Assembly (NCBI GenBank): GCA_016858145.1
Contig: JAEHOE010000051.1
Location: 310,001 to 374,000, forward strand
Source of the DNA: Edaphochlamys debaryana
Lineage: Eukaryota; Chlorophyta; Chlorophyceae; Chlamydomonadales
Direction of reading: 5' to 3'
DNA length: 64,000 nt
Shown: positions 23,840 to 35,970 of the stretch, piece by piece
Position numbering within the stretch: the stretch's first letter is position 1
How the letters are laid out: every line of letters begins with the position of its first letter
Translations under genes and position numbers: made by a program
Notes under the pieces: generated by a model
The model's database searches: none
What the model was told of the DNA's origin: nothing
Seen by the model: the letters and a program-made list of their open reading frames with translations, nothing else

Positions 23840-25528
23840 AATCAGTGGCCCCTTTGGCGTGATGGGGCAGGGCATGGGGGCCGGAGAGGCATGCACATCC
23901 ATGCGGGTTCGGGGCGGGCAGGTTCGGGGTCGGGTACTCGGGTTCGGGACGGGCGGCTGTGCACCTGTCCACCCCCGAGTCCCGGTCCCCTGCACCTTTC
24001 ATCCCTACCCGCCCTACAGAGGCTTGGATGGGGCGGTAGCGCTGCTGGTGACGAGGTAGGCTTGGCGAGATCACTGGCCTTTGGGAAGTGGCAAGGCCAG
24101 GGCGTCAAGACCTGTGGACACCCACCGGGGATGGTGGGGCGGGCGGCCGTGCCCCTGTCCTCCCTCGGGCCCCGGTCCCCTGTAGGCCGCATACCTTCCT
24201 GCCCCGTTCACAGCTTGCATGCTTGGGGATGCGCGCCCGTGCGGCTGTGGGCTTGGCGAGATAATTGGTGTTGAGCAGGTCGTGGGGGCCAGTGGGGTGC
24301 ACCCGCGGGGGCTGCGGCGGGAACCTGTGCACTTGTCCTCCCTTGCCCCCGGTCCCCTGCAGGACGCATCCCTCCCACTCTGGCGCGGATCGGAGGAGGG
24401 GACAGCGTTGCTTGTGAGTTGTAGGGCTTGGCGAGATCATGGTTTGGGAGGAGTCGAGGGCAAGACATGGAAACCCTTGCGGCAAACGACCAGGGGCGAT
24501 GGCTCGTTTGGTTGTGCTCCCGCTCGCCCTCGGCCTCTGGTCGGCTGCGGGATGCAATCACTGCCCGCCCGTGCACAGCTTGTATGTTGTGGGATGCGTG
24601 TCTGTGTGGCGGTGGGCTTGGCGTGGGCCCTCGGAGATTGTCGTGTACAGAGGATGAGGGCCCTAGGGGCACAGCCCCTCTGGTGTGTGACGGGGCTGCA
24701 GGCTGTGCCCTTGTCCTTCCTCGGGCCCCGGTCCCCTGCAGGGTGCAACCCTTCCACCTGTCTACGGCTCGGATGGTTGCTGGTGCGGCTTTGGGCTTGG
24801 CGAGATGATTGGTGCCTAGAAGGTAGGGCGTTGGGGCCGGTGGGGCACACGCACGGGGCGGCGGTGTGGCGAGCCGCTTTGCACTCGTCCTCCCTCGGGC
24901 CCCGGTCCCCTGTAGGCCGCATACCTTCCTGCCCCGTTCACTGTTTGCATGCTTGGGGATGCGCGCCCGTGCGGCTGTGGGCTTGGCGAGATAATTGGTG
25001 TTGAGCAGGTCGTGGGGGCCAGAGAGGTGCACCCGCGGGGGCTGCGGCGGGAACCTGTGCACTTGTCCTCCCTTCGCCCCCGGTCCCCTGCAGGACGCAT
25101 CCCTCCCACTCTGGCGCGGATCGGAGGAGGGGACAGCGTTGCTTGTGAGTTGTAGGGCTTGGCGAGATCATGGTTTGGGAGGAGTCGAGGGCAAGACATG
25201 GAAACCCTTGCGGCAAACGACCAGGGGCGATGGTTCGTTTGGTTGCGCGTCCGTCCTCCCTCGGCCTCTGGTCGGCTGCGGGATGCAATCACTGCCCGCC
25301 CGTGCACAGCTCGGACGCTGTGGGATGCGTGTTTGTGAGCTTGTGAGCTTGGCGAGACCATTGCCCTCGGAGGTGTCGTGGATAGAGCATGCGGGCCCGA
25401 GGGGCACACAAACTACCGTAGGGTGTGACGGGGCTTCAGGCTGTGTTCCGGTCCTCCCTAGGGCCCCTCGATCTCAGCTCGTGGGGGGCAGGAGTAGTGT
25501 TTGTGCGGCTGTGGGCTTGGCGAGATGA
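23840..25528 (+). repeat. ~180-bp satellite monomers, plus orientation (block 9)
   Basis: Copy of block 7 shifted by 7,919 bp and mirror of block 8 about 22102. A visible substitution is GGCGATGGCTCG near 24496 where sister copies have GGTTCG. Confidence 0.85.
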
Positions 25529-26624
25529 TGGGCCACTCACAGAAGCGGGCGGCTATCCCGAATGGTAGATTGGTGGTACAGGAGTCTCCAGGCATCCCGG
25601 CATTCATGTATTATTATTATGCACACGGCAGTAGAATGATGAGGGGGTATGAGGGGAATGAAAGTCTGTCACGTGTCCGCCGAGCCCCTCCCCTTCCCGA
25701 GGTGCCGTGACCATTGCATCTATTGCCCTCCACAACGCACCAGGCAAGAATCCAGGATTCCTCAGATATTCGAGGCCGAGCCAGCCGGGATGGGGGATGC
25801 AGGATGCAACAGGAACGCAAGGCCGAGAAGGGCTAAGGCCCGCTGCCGGCGTGCCTTAGGGGAAGCACGGTGACTTGCAGGACCCCAGCCGCCGGAATGC
25901 GGGGAGGCGTTGCAGGAAGACGTGGGGCTCCGTTCCTCCGTTGGGCGTGAGGGCGGCTTGCGGTCCAGCCGTAGGATAAGGTAATGTGGGGCTGCAAAGG
26001 GCGTGGGATGCTTGCAATCAGCCATTGGTGAAGCCCCGCGCCTGTCCCAACAAGTGGAACGGCCTTGATGAGAGGTGCTTACTTGCGCTTGGCAAGAAGG
26101 AAACGGGTCTTAGGCGTTGTTGCTGTGTTTGCGCTGCCTTGCCCCTCTGCACTACCGTGGCCAAGCAACTAAGCGTAATGGAATAGCGTCCTTGCACCTC
26201 GCCCAGAGGGTTGCCCGCACTCCCGTGCCCAAGGCAGCTACAACTCCTGAGATAACCCAAGCTCCAAGAACCAGACACGAGCACCCAATGGGGGAGGCCG
26301 CTGGCAACCTGGCCGTCCCCTGCACCTGGGCTGGGGTGCCTGGTCGTCTACGTCCTGCTTGGGCCTGCCTTTGCTCGGGCACGTCTGATGCTCAAGCAGC
26401 CAGAGTATGGACGACCGCACCGGCATGATCCCTACTCCAGGCTATATATGGGTGATTACACGGCCCTAGGGAGGACCGGAGGAGGGAGGACAGAATCCCC
26501 AGCAACCGGCACATCGTGGCCTGCGGTTGAGCTCCACCACCACCAGTCCTTTGCCCGCGCCAACAGAGCTCCTATCCCCAAAACGTCGTGCTCAAAGTGA
26601 CAGGGGTGCGTAATGCATCCGCCC
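25529..26624 (+). repeat. Segment M, copy 5
   Basis: Direct copy of M copy 4 shifted by 7,919 bp. One visible substitution is ATATTCGAGGCC near 25767 for ATATTTGAGGCC. Confidence 0.8.
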
Positions 26625-28287
26625 TGCAGGGGCGCCGGGCCCTAGGTGAGGACCGGAACACAGCCTGAAGCCCCGTCACACCCTCGTTTGTGTGCCCCTC
26701 GGGCCCGCATGCTCTATCCACGACAACCTCCGAGGGCAATGGTCTCGCCAAGCTCACAAGCTCACAAACACGCATCCCACATTCCCACAGCGTCCGAGCT
26801 GTGCACGGGCGGGCAGTGATTGCATCCCGCAGCCGACCAGAGGCCGAGGGAGGACGGACGCGCAACCAAACGAACCATCGCCCCAGGTCGTTTGCCGCAA
26901 GGGTTTCCATGTCTTGCCCTTGAATCCTTCCCAGAAACATGATCTCGCCAAGCCCTACAACTCACAAGCAATGCTCTCCCCTATACGAGCCGTGGCGGAG
27001 GAGACGGGGTGCGGCCTACAGGGGACCGGGGGCGACGGGAGGAAAAGTGCACAGGTACCCGCCACACCACCGCCCGTGCATGTGCCCCACCGGCCCCAAC
27101 GCCCTACCCTAGTACCATCTTGGCACCAATCATCTCGCCAAGCCCACAGCCGCACGGGCGCGCATCCCCAAGCATGCAAACAGTGAACGGGGCAGGAAGG
27201 TATGCGGCCTACAGGGGACCGGGGCCCGAGGGAGGACGAGTGCAAAGCGGCTTGCCACACCGCCGCCCCGTGCGTGTGCCCCACCGGCCCCAACGCCCTA
27301 CCTTCTAGGCACCAATCATCTCGCCAAGCCCAAAGCCGCACCAGCAACCATCCGAGCCGTAGACAGGTGGAAGGGTTGCACCCTGCAGGGGACCGGGGCC
27401 CGAGGAAGGACAAGGGCACAGCCTGCAGCCCCGTCACACACCAGAGGGGCTGTGCCCCTAGGGCCCTCATCCTCTGTACACGACAATCTCCGAGGGCCCA
27501 CGCCAAGCCCACCGCCACACAGACACGCATCCCACAGCGTCCGAGCTGTGCACGGGCGGGCAGTGATTGCATCCCGCAGCCGACCAGAGGCCGAGAGAGG
27601 ACGGACGCGCAACCAAACGAACCATCGCCCCTGGTCGTTTGCCGCAAGGGTTTCCATGTCTTGCCCTCGACTCCTCCCAAGAACCATGATCTCGCCAAGC
27701 CCTTCAACTCACAAGCAACGCTGTCCCCTCCTCCGATCCGCGCCAGAGTGGGAGGGATGCGTCCTGCAGGGGACCGGGGGCGAAGGGAGGACAAGTGCAC
27801 AGGTTCCCGCCGCAGCCCCCGCGGGTGCACCCCACTGGCCCCCACGACCTGCTCAACACCAATTATCTCGCCAAGCCCACAGCCGCACGGGCGCGCATCC
27901 CCAAGCATGCAAGCTGTGAACGGGGCAGGAAGGTATGCGGCCTACAGGGGACCGGGGCCCGAGGGAGGACAGGGGCACGGCCGCCCGCCCCACCATCCCC
28001 GGTGGGTGTCCACAGGTCTTGACGCCCTGGCCTTGCCACTTCCCAAAGGCCAGTGATCTCGCCAAGCCTACCTCGTCACCAGCAGCGCTACCGCCCCATC
28101 CAAGCCTCTGTAGGGCGGGTAGGGATGAAAGGTGCAGGGGACCGGGACTCGGGGGTGGACAGGTGCACAGCCGCCCGTCCCGAACCCGAGTACCCGACCC
28201 CGAACCTGCCCGCCCCGAACCCGCATGGATGTGCATGCCTCTCCGGCCCCCATGCCCTGCCCCATCACGCCAAAGGGGCCACTGATT
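26625..28287 (-). repeat. ~180-bp satellite monomers, minus orientation (block 10), recombinant
   Basis: Equivalent of block 8 but with a different internal order. Near 27145-27240 the monomer carrying GCATCCCCAAGCATGCAAACAG replaces the one with GCTATGGAGGGGGCGGG, so the block joins the left part of one monomer array to the right part of another. This is a visible unequal or ectopic exchange between monomers. Confidence 0.75.
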
Positions 28288-30152
28288 TTAGTAAGCCCAC
28301 CGACGCGTCAGCACTCCCCTGCCTCCGAGCCGTGACAGGGGTAGGCTGGGATGCGACCTGCAGAGGACAGGGACCAAAGCCGGTCGTGTCGCCCACCCGC
28401 CCCCAGCAGAGCTGCCGCCGCTGCCTTGCGGCCACCAACGACATCAGAAGCATAACGCCTACACATCCAAGTCTCAACTGTGACTGTGTTAGCATCGAGG
28501 TCTGCTGCAGGACAGGATCGGGCCGGAGGGAGGGCAGATGCGGATCAGCCGTCTCAGTAGGTTATCGGAAAGAGCCCCACGCACTCAGGGCCAGCTGCGC
28601 CGCACTCGGAGCCGCGCCTTCCCAGCCAGCTGCTTCAGGGCTTTGACAGCTGGTCATGGGCTTCTCTTCCTGGGAGTTGGCTGGAAGGTAGAGTCTTAGC
28701 AGGGTGGTGCACCCATTCGGTCGCGCAGCATGCCCCCGTACCCTGAACACCGCACCGTGCTGCACGTGTCCACTGGCAAGCGATACGGTCGCTGGAGCTG
28801 CCCTGGCAGCCGTCCAGCGAGTGCCACACTCTGACTGTGTGACCTCACAAGCGGCAGGCAGCGACGAACTGCAAGTGGGGAAGGACCGCGGGGCGAAGGG
28901 GGGACGCCGAGGTGCGGAAGGGCGAGAAAGGCCCCGGCAGGCCGCCCGCTGCGAGCCGCTCGCCCGCTCCACGCCAACGTCCTGTACAGACAGAAGGTGT
29001 TGAAAAACTCCAGTGCGTACAGGATAGCGCTGCAGCGCGACCTCCAAGCAATTGTCTGTCGCAGCGCAGCGCCTACGGCTATGCGAGGTTGACAGAGACA
29101 ACGCTGATCACTTGTGGTGATGGTGGCGAAGCAGTGCGGTCGCCTGAGCGTTGGGCTCAGCGCGTTAAGCATGTAGTTGACAACAACAGCTGGCGCAGCA
29201 TGCAGCGGAGAGGGCAAGGGCCTCGTGATCTCCATGCTTAGCACTGACAGCAAGGAGCTTTGGCAGCTCTGTGACGTCAACGTGAAACGGCGCAGAGCTG
29301 CGGTACAGCAGCGACCTCTGAGCACCCAGGTGAGCCCCAACCCATTCAAAGCACAGTAACAGCCGTCCCAAGAGCTGCAAAAAAGCTCCAGGCTGTGTGT
29401 TGGGCCCAGGCCAGCAGCGCGCGGCTGGATGCCAGCACTGAAGACCACTGAAGAGGGCCAACGAGTCTTGGCAGCTGGACTCCTCAGCGTGGGATAGCTG
29501 CGGAGACTGCAGGAAGCAGCCAACAGCAGGCCCAGCTGCGCTGCGTAGGCCGGTCCGCTATCGACAATGTCGTCGTGCCTGCGTTCGTGCCTGCTGTCTC
29601 CCCGCTGCTTGCTAGTCATATGTGTGCCCACCATAAAGCAGAGAAGCACCACCGTTCGCGTCAGGTTTGGGCGTGCGAAAGCATCCTCACCGGGCGCTGT
29701 TTGCGCAAACGCTCGTGCAGCATAGTCGCTTAAGCACGGGGGCTAATTGTTTTAGCTTTTGGTGGTCTGCCTGGCGGTCTTGCGGGGTAACCAGCTCCCG
29801 CATGCGAAAGCCCATTTTCCGGGCTTTCGCGTGCGGGAGAGGGTTCCGCACGCCAGAGCCCAATTTTTGGGCTGAACCGTGCGGAGGTTTTGTCCGCACG
29901 GCAAAGCCCAGTTTTTCTGGCTGCTGCGGTGCGGGCTGCTGCTGCGGGTCTCCGGGGCGTGGCAGGACAAAGAAGGAGGAGGACACGCGTGTTCGTGTGT
30001 GTTTCGCCCCGTGCGTCGTCCGTCGCCCCGCCGCCGCCAAGCCTGCGTGCGGGCGCGCCAAAGGGACCTCGTGCGAAAAGCCGACATAGTCGAATTATCT
30101 TAAGGGACGGGTTGTGTGCGGTCAGCCGCATTACTGGGCCAATTTATACCTC
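28288..30152. repeat. Half P cassette P3 (left arm and core only)
   Basis: A type-b arm (28288-29897) is followed by a core in P2 orientation (29898-30152). The second arm is absent: at the point where the arm bases GCGGAC should start, the sequence switches to the 75-bp satellite. The core has GTTTTTCTGG where P2 has GTTTTCTGG, and ATCTTAAGGG where P2 has ATCTTGAGGG. Confidence 0.8.
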
Positions 30153-33100
30153 GTGCCCCCGGGCGGCTCGGGATCCCTCACCGCGGTGCCCCCGGGCGGC
30201 TCGGGAGCCCAAGTCGCGATGGGTGCCGAGGGGCCGTGTGCCGCCCAGTCCCTCACCGCGGTGCCCCCGGGCGGCTCGGGAGCCCAAGTCGCGATGGGTG
30301 CCGAGGGGCCGTGTGCCGCCCAGTCCCTCACCGCGGTGCCCCCGGGCGGCTCGGGAGCCCAAGTCGCGATGGGTGCCGAGGGGCCGTGTGCCGCCCAGTC
30401 CCTCACCGCGGTGCCCCCGGGCGGCTCGGGAGCCCAAGTCGCGATGGGTGCCGAGGGGCCGTGTGCCGCCCAGTCCCTCACCGCGGTGCCCCCGGGCGGC
30501 TCGGGAGCCCAAGTCGCGATGGGTGCCGAGGGGCCGTGTCCCGCCCAGTCCCTCACCGCGGTGCCCCCGGGCGGCTCGGGAGCCCAAGTCGCGATGGGTG
30601 CCGAGGGGCCGTGTGCCGCCCAGTCCCTCACCGCGGTGCCCCCGGGCGGCTCGGGAGCCCAAGTCGCGATGGGTGCCGAGGGGCCGTGTGCCGCCCAGTC
30701 CCTCACCGCGGTGCCCCCGGGCGGCTTCGGTGCCCAAGTCGCGATGGGTGCCGAGGGGCCGTGTGCAGCCCAGTCCCTCACCGCGGTGCCCCCGGGCGGC
30801 TTCGGTGCCCAAGTCGCGATGGGTGCCGAGGGGCCGTGTGCCGCCCAGTCCCTCACCGCGGTGCCCCCGGGCGGCTCGGGTGCCCAAGTCGCGATGGGTG
30901 CCGAGGGGCCGTGTGCCGCCCAGTCCCTCACCGCGGTGCCCCCGGGCGGCTCGGGAGCCCAAGTCGCGATGGGTGCCGAGGGGCCGTGTGCCGCCCAGTC
31001 CCTCACCGCGGTGCCCCCGGGCGGCTCGGGAGCCCAAGTCGCGATGGGTGCCGAGGGGCCGTGTGCCGCCCAGTCCCTCACCGCGGTGCCCCCGGGCGGC
31101 TCGGGAGCCCAAGTCGCGATGGGTGCCGAGGGGCCGTGTGCCGCCCAGTCCCTCACCGCGGTGCCCCCGGGCGGCTCGGGAGCCCAAGTCGCGATGGGTG
31201 CCGAGGGGCCGTGTGCCGCCCAGTCCCTCACCGCGGTGCCCCCGGGCGGCTCGGGAGCCCAAGTCGCGATGGGTGCCGAGGGGCCGTGTGCCGCCCAGTC
31301 CCTCACCGCGGTGCCCCCGGGCGGCTCGGGAGCCCAAGTCGCGATGGGTGCCGAGGGGCCGTGTGCCGCCCAGTCCCTCACCGCGGTGCCCCCGGGCGGC
31401 TCGGGAGCCCAAGTCGCGATGGGTGCCGAGGGGCCGTGTGCCGCCCAGTCCCTCACCGCGGTGCCCCCGGGCGGCTCGGGAGCCCAAGTCGCGATGGGTG
31501 CCGAGGGGCCGTGTGCCGCCCAGTCCCTCACCGCGGTGCCCCCGGGCGGCTCGGGAGCCCAAGTCGCGATGGGTGCCGAGGGGCCGTGTGCCGCCCAGTC
31601 CCTCACCGCGGTGCCCCCGGGCGGCTCGGGAGCCCAAGTCGCGATGGGTGCCGAGGGGCCGTGTGCCGCCCAGTCCCTCACCGCGGTGCCCCCGGGCGGC
31701 TCGGGAGCCCAAGTCGCGATGGGTGCCGAGGGGCCGTGTGCCGCCCAGTCCCTCACCGCGGTGCCCCCGGGCGGCTCGGGAGCCCAAGTCGCGATGGGTG
31801 CCGAGGGGCCGTGTGCCGCCCAGTCCCTCACCGCGGTGCCCCCGGGCGGCTCGGGAGCCCAAGTCGCGATGGGTGCCGAGGGGCCGTGTCCCGCCCAGTC
31901 CCTCACCGCGGTGCCCCCGGGCGGCTCGGGAGCCCAAGTCGCGATGGGTGCCGAGGGGCCGTGTCCCGCCCAGTCCCTCACCGCGGTGCCCCCGGGCGGC
32001 TCGGGAGCCCAAGTCGCGATGGGTGCCGAGGGGCCGTGTCCCGCCCAGTCCCTCACCGCGGTGCCCCCGGGCGGCTCGGGAGCCCAAGTCGCGATGGGTG
32101 CCGAGGGGCCGTGTGCCGCCCAGTCCCTCACCGCGGTGCCCCCGGGCGGCTCGGGAGCCCAAGTCGCGATGGGTGCCGAGGGGCCGTGTGCCGCCCAGTC
32201 CCTCACCGCGGTGCCCCCGGGCGGCTCGGGAGCCCAAGTCGCGATGGGTGCCGAGGGGCCGTGTGCCGCCCAGTCCCTCACCGCGGTGCCCCCGGGCGGC
32301 TCGGGAGCCCAAGTCGCGATGGGTGCCGAGGGGCCGTGTGCCGCCCAGTCCCTCACCGCGGTGCCCCCGGGCGGCTCGGGAGCCCAAGTCGCGATGGGTG
32401 CCGAGGGGCCGTGTGCCGCCCAGTCCCTCACCGCGGTGCCCCCGGGCGGCTCGGGAGCCCAAGTCGCGATGGGTGCCGAGGGGCCGTGTGCCGCCCAGTC
32501 CCTCACCGCGGTGCCCCCGGGCGGCTCGGGAGCCCAAGTCGCGATGGGTGCCGAGGGGCCGTGTGCCGCCCAGTCCCTCACCGCGGTGCCCCCGGGCGGC
32601 TCGGGAGCCCAAGTCGCGATGGGTGCCGAGGGGCCGTGTGCCGCCCAGTCCCTCACCGCGGTGCCCCCGGGCGGCTCGGGAGCCCAAGTCGCGATGGGTG
32701 CCGAGGGGCCGTGTGCCGCCCAGTCCCTCACCGCGGTTGCCCCCGGGCGGCTCGGGAGCCCAAGTCGCGATGGGTGCCGAGGGGCCGTGTGCCGCCCAGT
32801 CCCTCACCGCGGTGCCCCCGGGCGGCTCGGGAGCCCAAGTCGCGATGGGTGCCGAGGGGCCGTGTGCCGCCCAGTCCCTCACCGCGGTGCCCCCGGGCGG
32901 CTCGGGAGCCCAAGTCGCGATGGGTGCCGAGGGGCCGTGTGCCGCCCAGTCCCTCACCGCGGTGCCCCCGGGCGGCTCCGGAGCCCAAGTCGCGATGGGT
33001 GCCGAGGGGCCGTGTGCCGCCCAGTCCCTCACCGCGGTGCCCCCGGGCGGCTCCGGAGCCCAAGTCGCGATGGGTGCCGAGGGGCCGTGTGCCGCCCAGT

Positions 33101-33838
33101 CCCTCACCGCGGTGCCCCCGGGCGGCTCGGGAGCCCAAGTCGCGATGGGTGCCGAGGGGCCGTGTGCCGCCCAGTCCCTCACCGCGGTGCCCCCGGGCGG
33201 CTCGGGAGCCCAAGTCGCGATGGGTGCCGAGGGGCCGTGTGCCGCCCAGTCCCTCACCGCGGTGCCCCCGGGCGGCTCGGGAGCCCAAGTCGCGATGGGT
33301 GCCGAGGGGCCGTGTGCCGCCCAGTCCCTCACCGCGGTGCCCCCGGGCGGCTCGGGAGCCCAAGTCGCGATGGGTGCCGAGGGGCCGTGTGCCGCGAGCC
33401 TCACCGCGGTGCCCCCGGGCGGCTCGGGAGCCCAAGTCGCGATGGGTGCCGAGGGGCCGTGTGCCGCCCAGTCCCTCACCGCGGTGCCCCCGGGCGGCTC
33501 GGGAGCCCAAGTCGCGATGGGTGCCGAGGGGCCGTGTGCCGCCCAGTCCCTCACCGCGGTGCCCCCGGGCGGCTCCGGAGCCCAAGTCGCGATGGGTGCC
33601 GAGGGGCCGTGTGCCGCCCAGTCCCTCACCGCGGTGCCCCCGGGCGGCTCGGGAGCCCAAGTCGCGATGGGTGCCGAGGGGCCGTGTGCAGCCCAGTCCC
33701 TCACCGCGGTGCCCCCGGGCGGCTCGGGTGCCGAGGGGCCGTGTCCAGCCCAGTCCCTCACCACGGTGCCCCCGGGCGGCTTGGGAGCCACGTCGCGATG
33801 GGTGCCGAGGGGCCTTGTCCAGCCCAGTCCGCGATGGG
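30153..33838. repeat. 75-bp tandem satellite, about 47 near-complete units
   Basis: A partial unit at 30153-30185 is followed by unit starts at 30186 and every 75 bp. The phase shifts by an extra T near 32737 and by a net 3-bp loss near 33395. The last two units (from 33709) are shortened and diverged. Units contain CCCCCGGGCGGCTCGGGAG and GTCGCGATGGGTGCCGAG. Most units are identical, so amplification or homogenisation is recent. Because 75 is a multiple of 3 and the unit holds a stop in only one of six frames, very long open frames of up to 1,385 codons appear, but none has gene-like features. Confidence 0.95.
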
Positions 33839-34649
33839 TTACGAGGCACGCAGCCAATGCGGTTAGAGCAACACGCTCCCTCCCTGCTTGTTGTTGCTTT
33901 GCAATACGCTCCCCCGCGGCTTGTTTCACGCCGTCTTGGCCTCTCGTGCCCTGTACGTTCCTCTTAGCACGCCTGACGACTGGCGCTAAGCGCTTAACTC
34001 AAGCGACTTGTCCTAATAACTGCGGTGTTGGCCGGGCCCAGCAGTGACACCCAAGTCGCCGCCGATCGACCCGTGTTGCTAGCGGGCGTCCCAGAAATCA
34101 CAACAACCACCCTCACCCTGGGACGGCGCTCTTGCAACACATTCATGCATCGCGAAGACCCAGGTGGATGGAAAGCAGCCTCATCCTCCATCAGCAGTCT
34201 CAGACCGCGGAACCTTCGCCGACCTGAACAATAATGCACCTTTACGTTAGTGACATCAATGCATGTGGTAGAGCGAGGCAACACTTCACAAACCTGGCAG
34301 ACATCCGCAGCCAGCAGCCACCATGCCTTCCCAGACCTGAACAACGGCATACAGATGAGTTACCAACAACGATGGATAGTGCAGACCGGGACAACAATCA
34401 CTCACCTCGCAGACATCCGAAGGGCCATCGCTACACTGCACACACTCTGGCGCGGTCTAACGCATCGCGAGAACTGACGTGGCTTCGGGTGATATGAACC
34501 GCGGGTATCAATTCATAAACAGCATAGACACCAAACTGGCAACTTAAATCGGGCGTGCCTACGTACGACAGTCGGCGCCACGAGTCGCCGAGCCGCCACA
34601 CACGAAGAACATCCCGAACGAAAACTGCGCATAGGACTGAATACATGCA
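33839..34649. other. No gene recognised
   Basis: Lower-GC, largely unique sequence after the satellite. Open frames stay under 120 codons. Two loosely related stretches (GACCTGAACAATAATGC near 34222 and GACCTGAACAACGGC near 34335; GACATCCGCAGC near 34302 and GACATCCGAAGG near 34412) hint at an old degenerate repeat. Nothing else is recognised. Confidence 0.5.
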
Positions 34650-35970
34650 CCTCAGGAGGTGCTGTGGGGCTGGATAGGGAGAAGGGAGACCCGTATGTTT
34701 TGCGCGTCGGACGGTAATGCAAGTGGGCGACGACCGCGGAAAAAGAGGCACGGTGAAACGGCCCCGTGCATTGCCAAAGCGGCCACACCCGCCGTGCCGA
34801 CTCCCAGTATCCCTCCCAAGACATGACGGTGGGCCTGGGTATGAAGTGACGGGGCTGACGAATTCAACACAACGGACCGACGTGCAAGTGAGCGACGCAC
34901 CCTGGCGACGCAGCACGTCGAAACGACCCCGTGCACTCCAAATGCGGCCACCACCGACGTGCCTCAATCAAGCACGACTCCCACAAACCCCCCGCACCCA
35001 TGTATGCGTTTCGCGCGGCGATTGAAGGACACTCCCAAATCGCGTCGGTGGCCACTAACAAACGTCCGCAGTCGCGAGGACGCCCTGTAAGGACTCATGT
35101 CGCCCATGTTGGCCTCATTGTCCAACGCATGACTGTGGGACTGGGTAAGAGGGGAAAGGGGACACAACTTCCGTCGGTAGAAATAGAAATAGAAATATCT
35201 AACGCCGGGTTACCCCTGGCGTGGGTTAAGGAGGGCGGGTTGGTCAGACCCGCCACCATGGGGATGCCTCCGCACCCTTTGTGCTCATCCTGGCCGGAGG
35301 GTCCTGTAGGTTTTCACGATGCTCTTGAGGCGGCTCACCGCGTGCCGGTGCAGGCTGTGGCAGCAGGCTTTTGCCTCGGTGGCCGTGACGCCCAGGGTCT
35401 TAAGCAGGGGGTTGAGGGTGCGGGGCACAGTGCCGGTGGTCCCCCGGTCGGTCCCCCGGTCGGTCACTGGGCCGACCATTTCAACAAGTTGGACCGACCT
35501 GCATATGAGCGACGCAAACTAGTAACCGCCCCGATGCTGCTCAGGGACAGACTGTGGGACTGGGTGAGAGGGGAAAGGAGACACAACTTTGGCGTGTCGG
35601 ACCGACGTGCTAGGAGGGCACGAACGCTGGGGACGCGAAACGACAAAACGGCCCCGCACGAGGCCACCACCGACGTGCATCCGCCAAACACGACTCCCAA
35701 TGCCCCGACCAACGCTTGACTGTTGGACTCGGTAAGTGGTGACTGGGCCGAAAATTTCAACAAGTCCGACCGACGTGCAAGTGGGCGACGCACGCTGGAC
35801 ACGCAGCACGTCGAAATGGCCCCCTGCATTCCCAACACGGCCGCCACCGACGTTCCTCAGCCGAGCACGCCTCCCAGTGCCCCCCCCAATGCATGCGTGT
35901 GCATCGCGCGGCGAAAGAAGCGACTCCCAAATTCCGTCGGTGGCCACTAAAAAGCGTCCGCAGCCGCCAG
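34650..35970. repeat. Degenerate ~165-bp repeats
   Basis: Related units can be followed by the motif ACGTGCAAGTGRGCGACG near 34718, 34882 and 35775, with a weaker copy near 35606; adjacent copies are about 165 bp apart. A second shared motif, GACTGTGGGACTGGGT, lies near 35129 and 35551. A third, GTCGGTGGCCACTAA, lies near 35043 and 35935, each followed by a conserved CGTCCGCAG. Units are clearly diverged, unlike the 75-bp array, so this array is older. Confidence 0.65.
35178..35479 (-). mobile_element. Truncated retroelement-like 3' end
   Basis: The minus strand reads the end of an open frame (GTVPRTLNPLLKTLGVTATE, later SRLKSIVKTYRTLRPG, stop at 35285). About 105 bp of trailer follow, then a tail of TTTCTA repeats. 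An open-frame end, a short trailer and a short-repeat tail together resemble the 3' part of a 5'-truncated non-LTR retrotransposon, here inserted into the ~165-bp repeats. GTCGGT occurs at both edges and may be a target duplication. No reverse-transcriptase motif is left to confirm this. Confidence 0.4.

Noticed and set aside
1..30152. Identification of the satellite with described subtelomeric families of Chlamydomonas reinhardtii
   Set aside because: Monomer length and higher-order layout could not be matched from memory to any named family, and no telomere adjoins it in this window.
30153..33838. CRISPR array
   Set aside because: There are no spacers: the 75-bp units are head-to-tail identical, and the context is eukaryotic.
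29890..34047. Open frames of 1,385, 1,283, 1,261 and 1,250 codons over the 75-bp satellite, on both strands
   Set aside because: They exist in five frames at once because the unit is 75 bp and nearly stop-free. They start in the P3 core and have no splice structure, domain or codon bias pointing to one frame.
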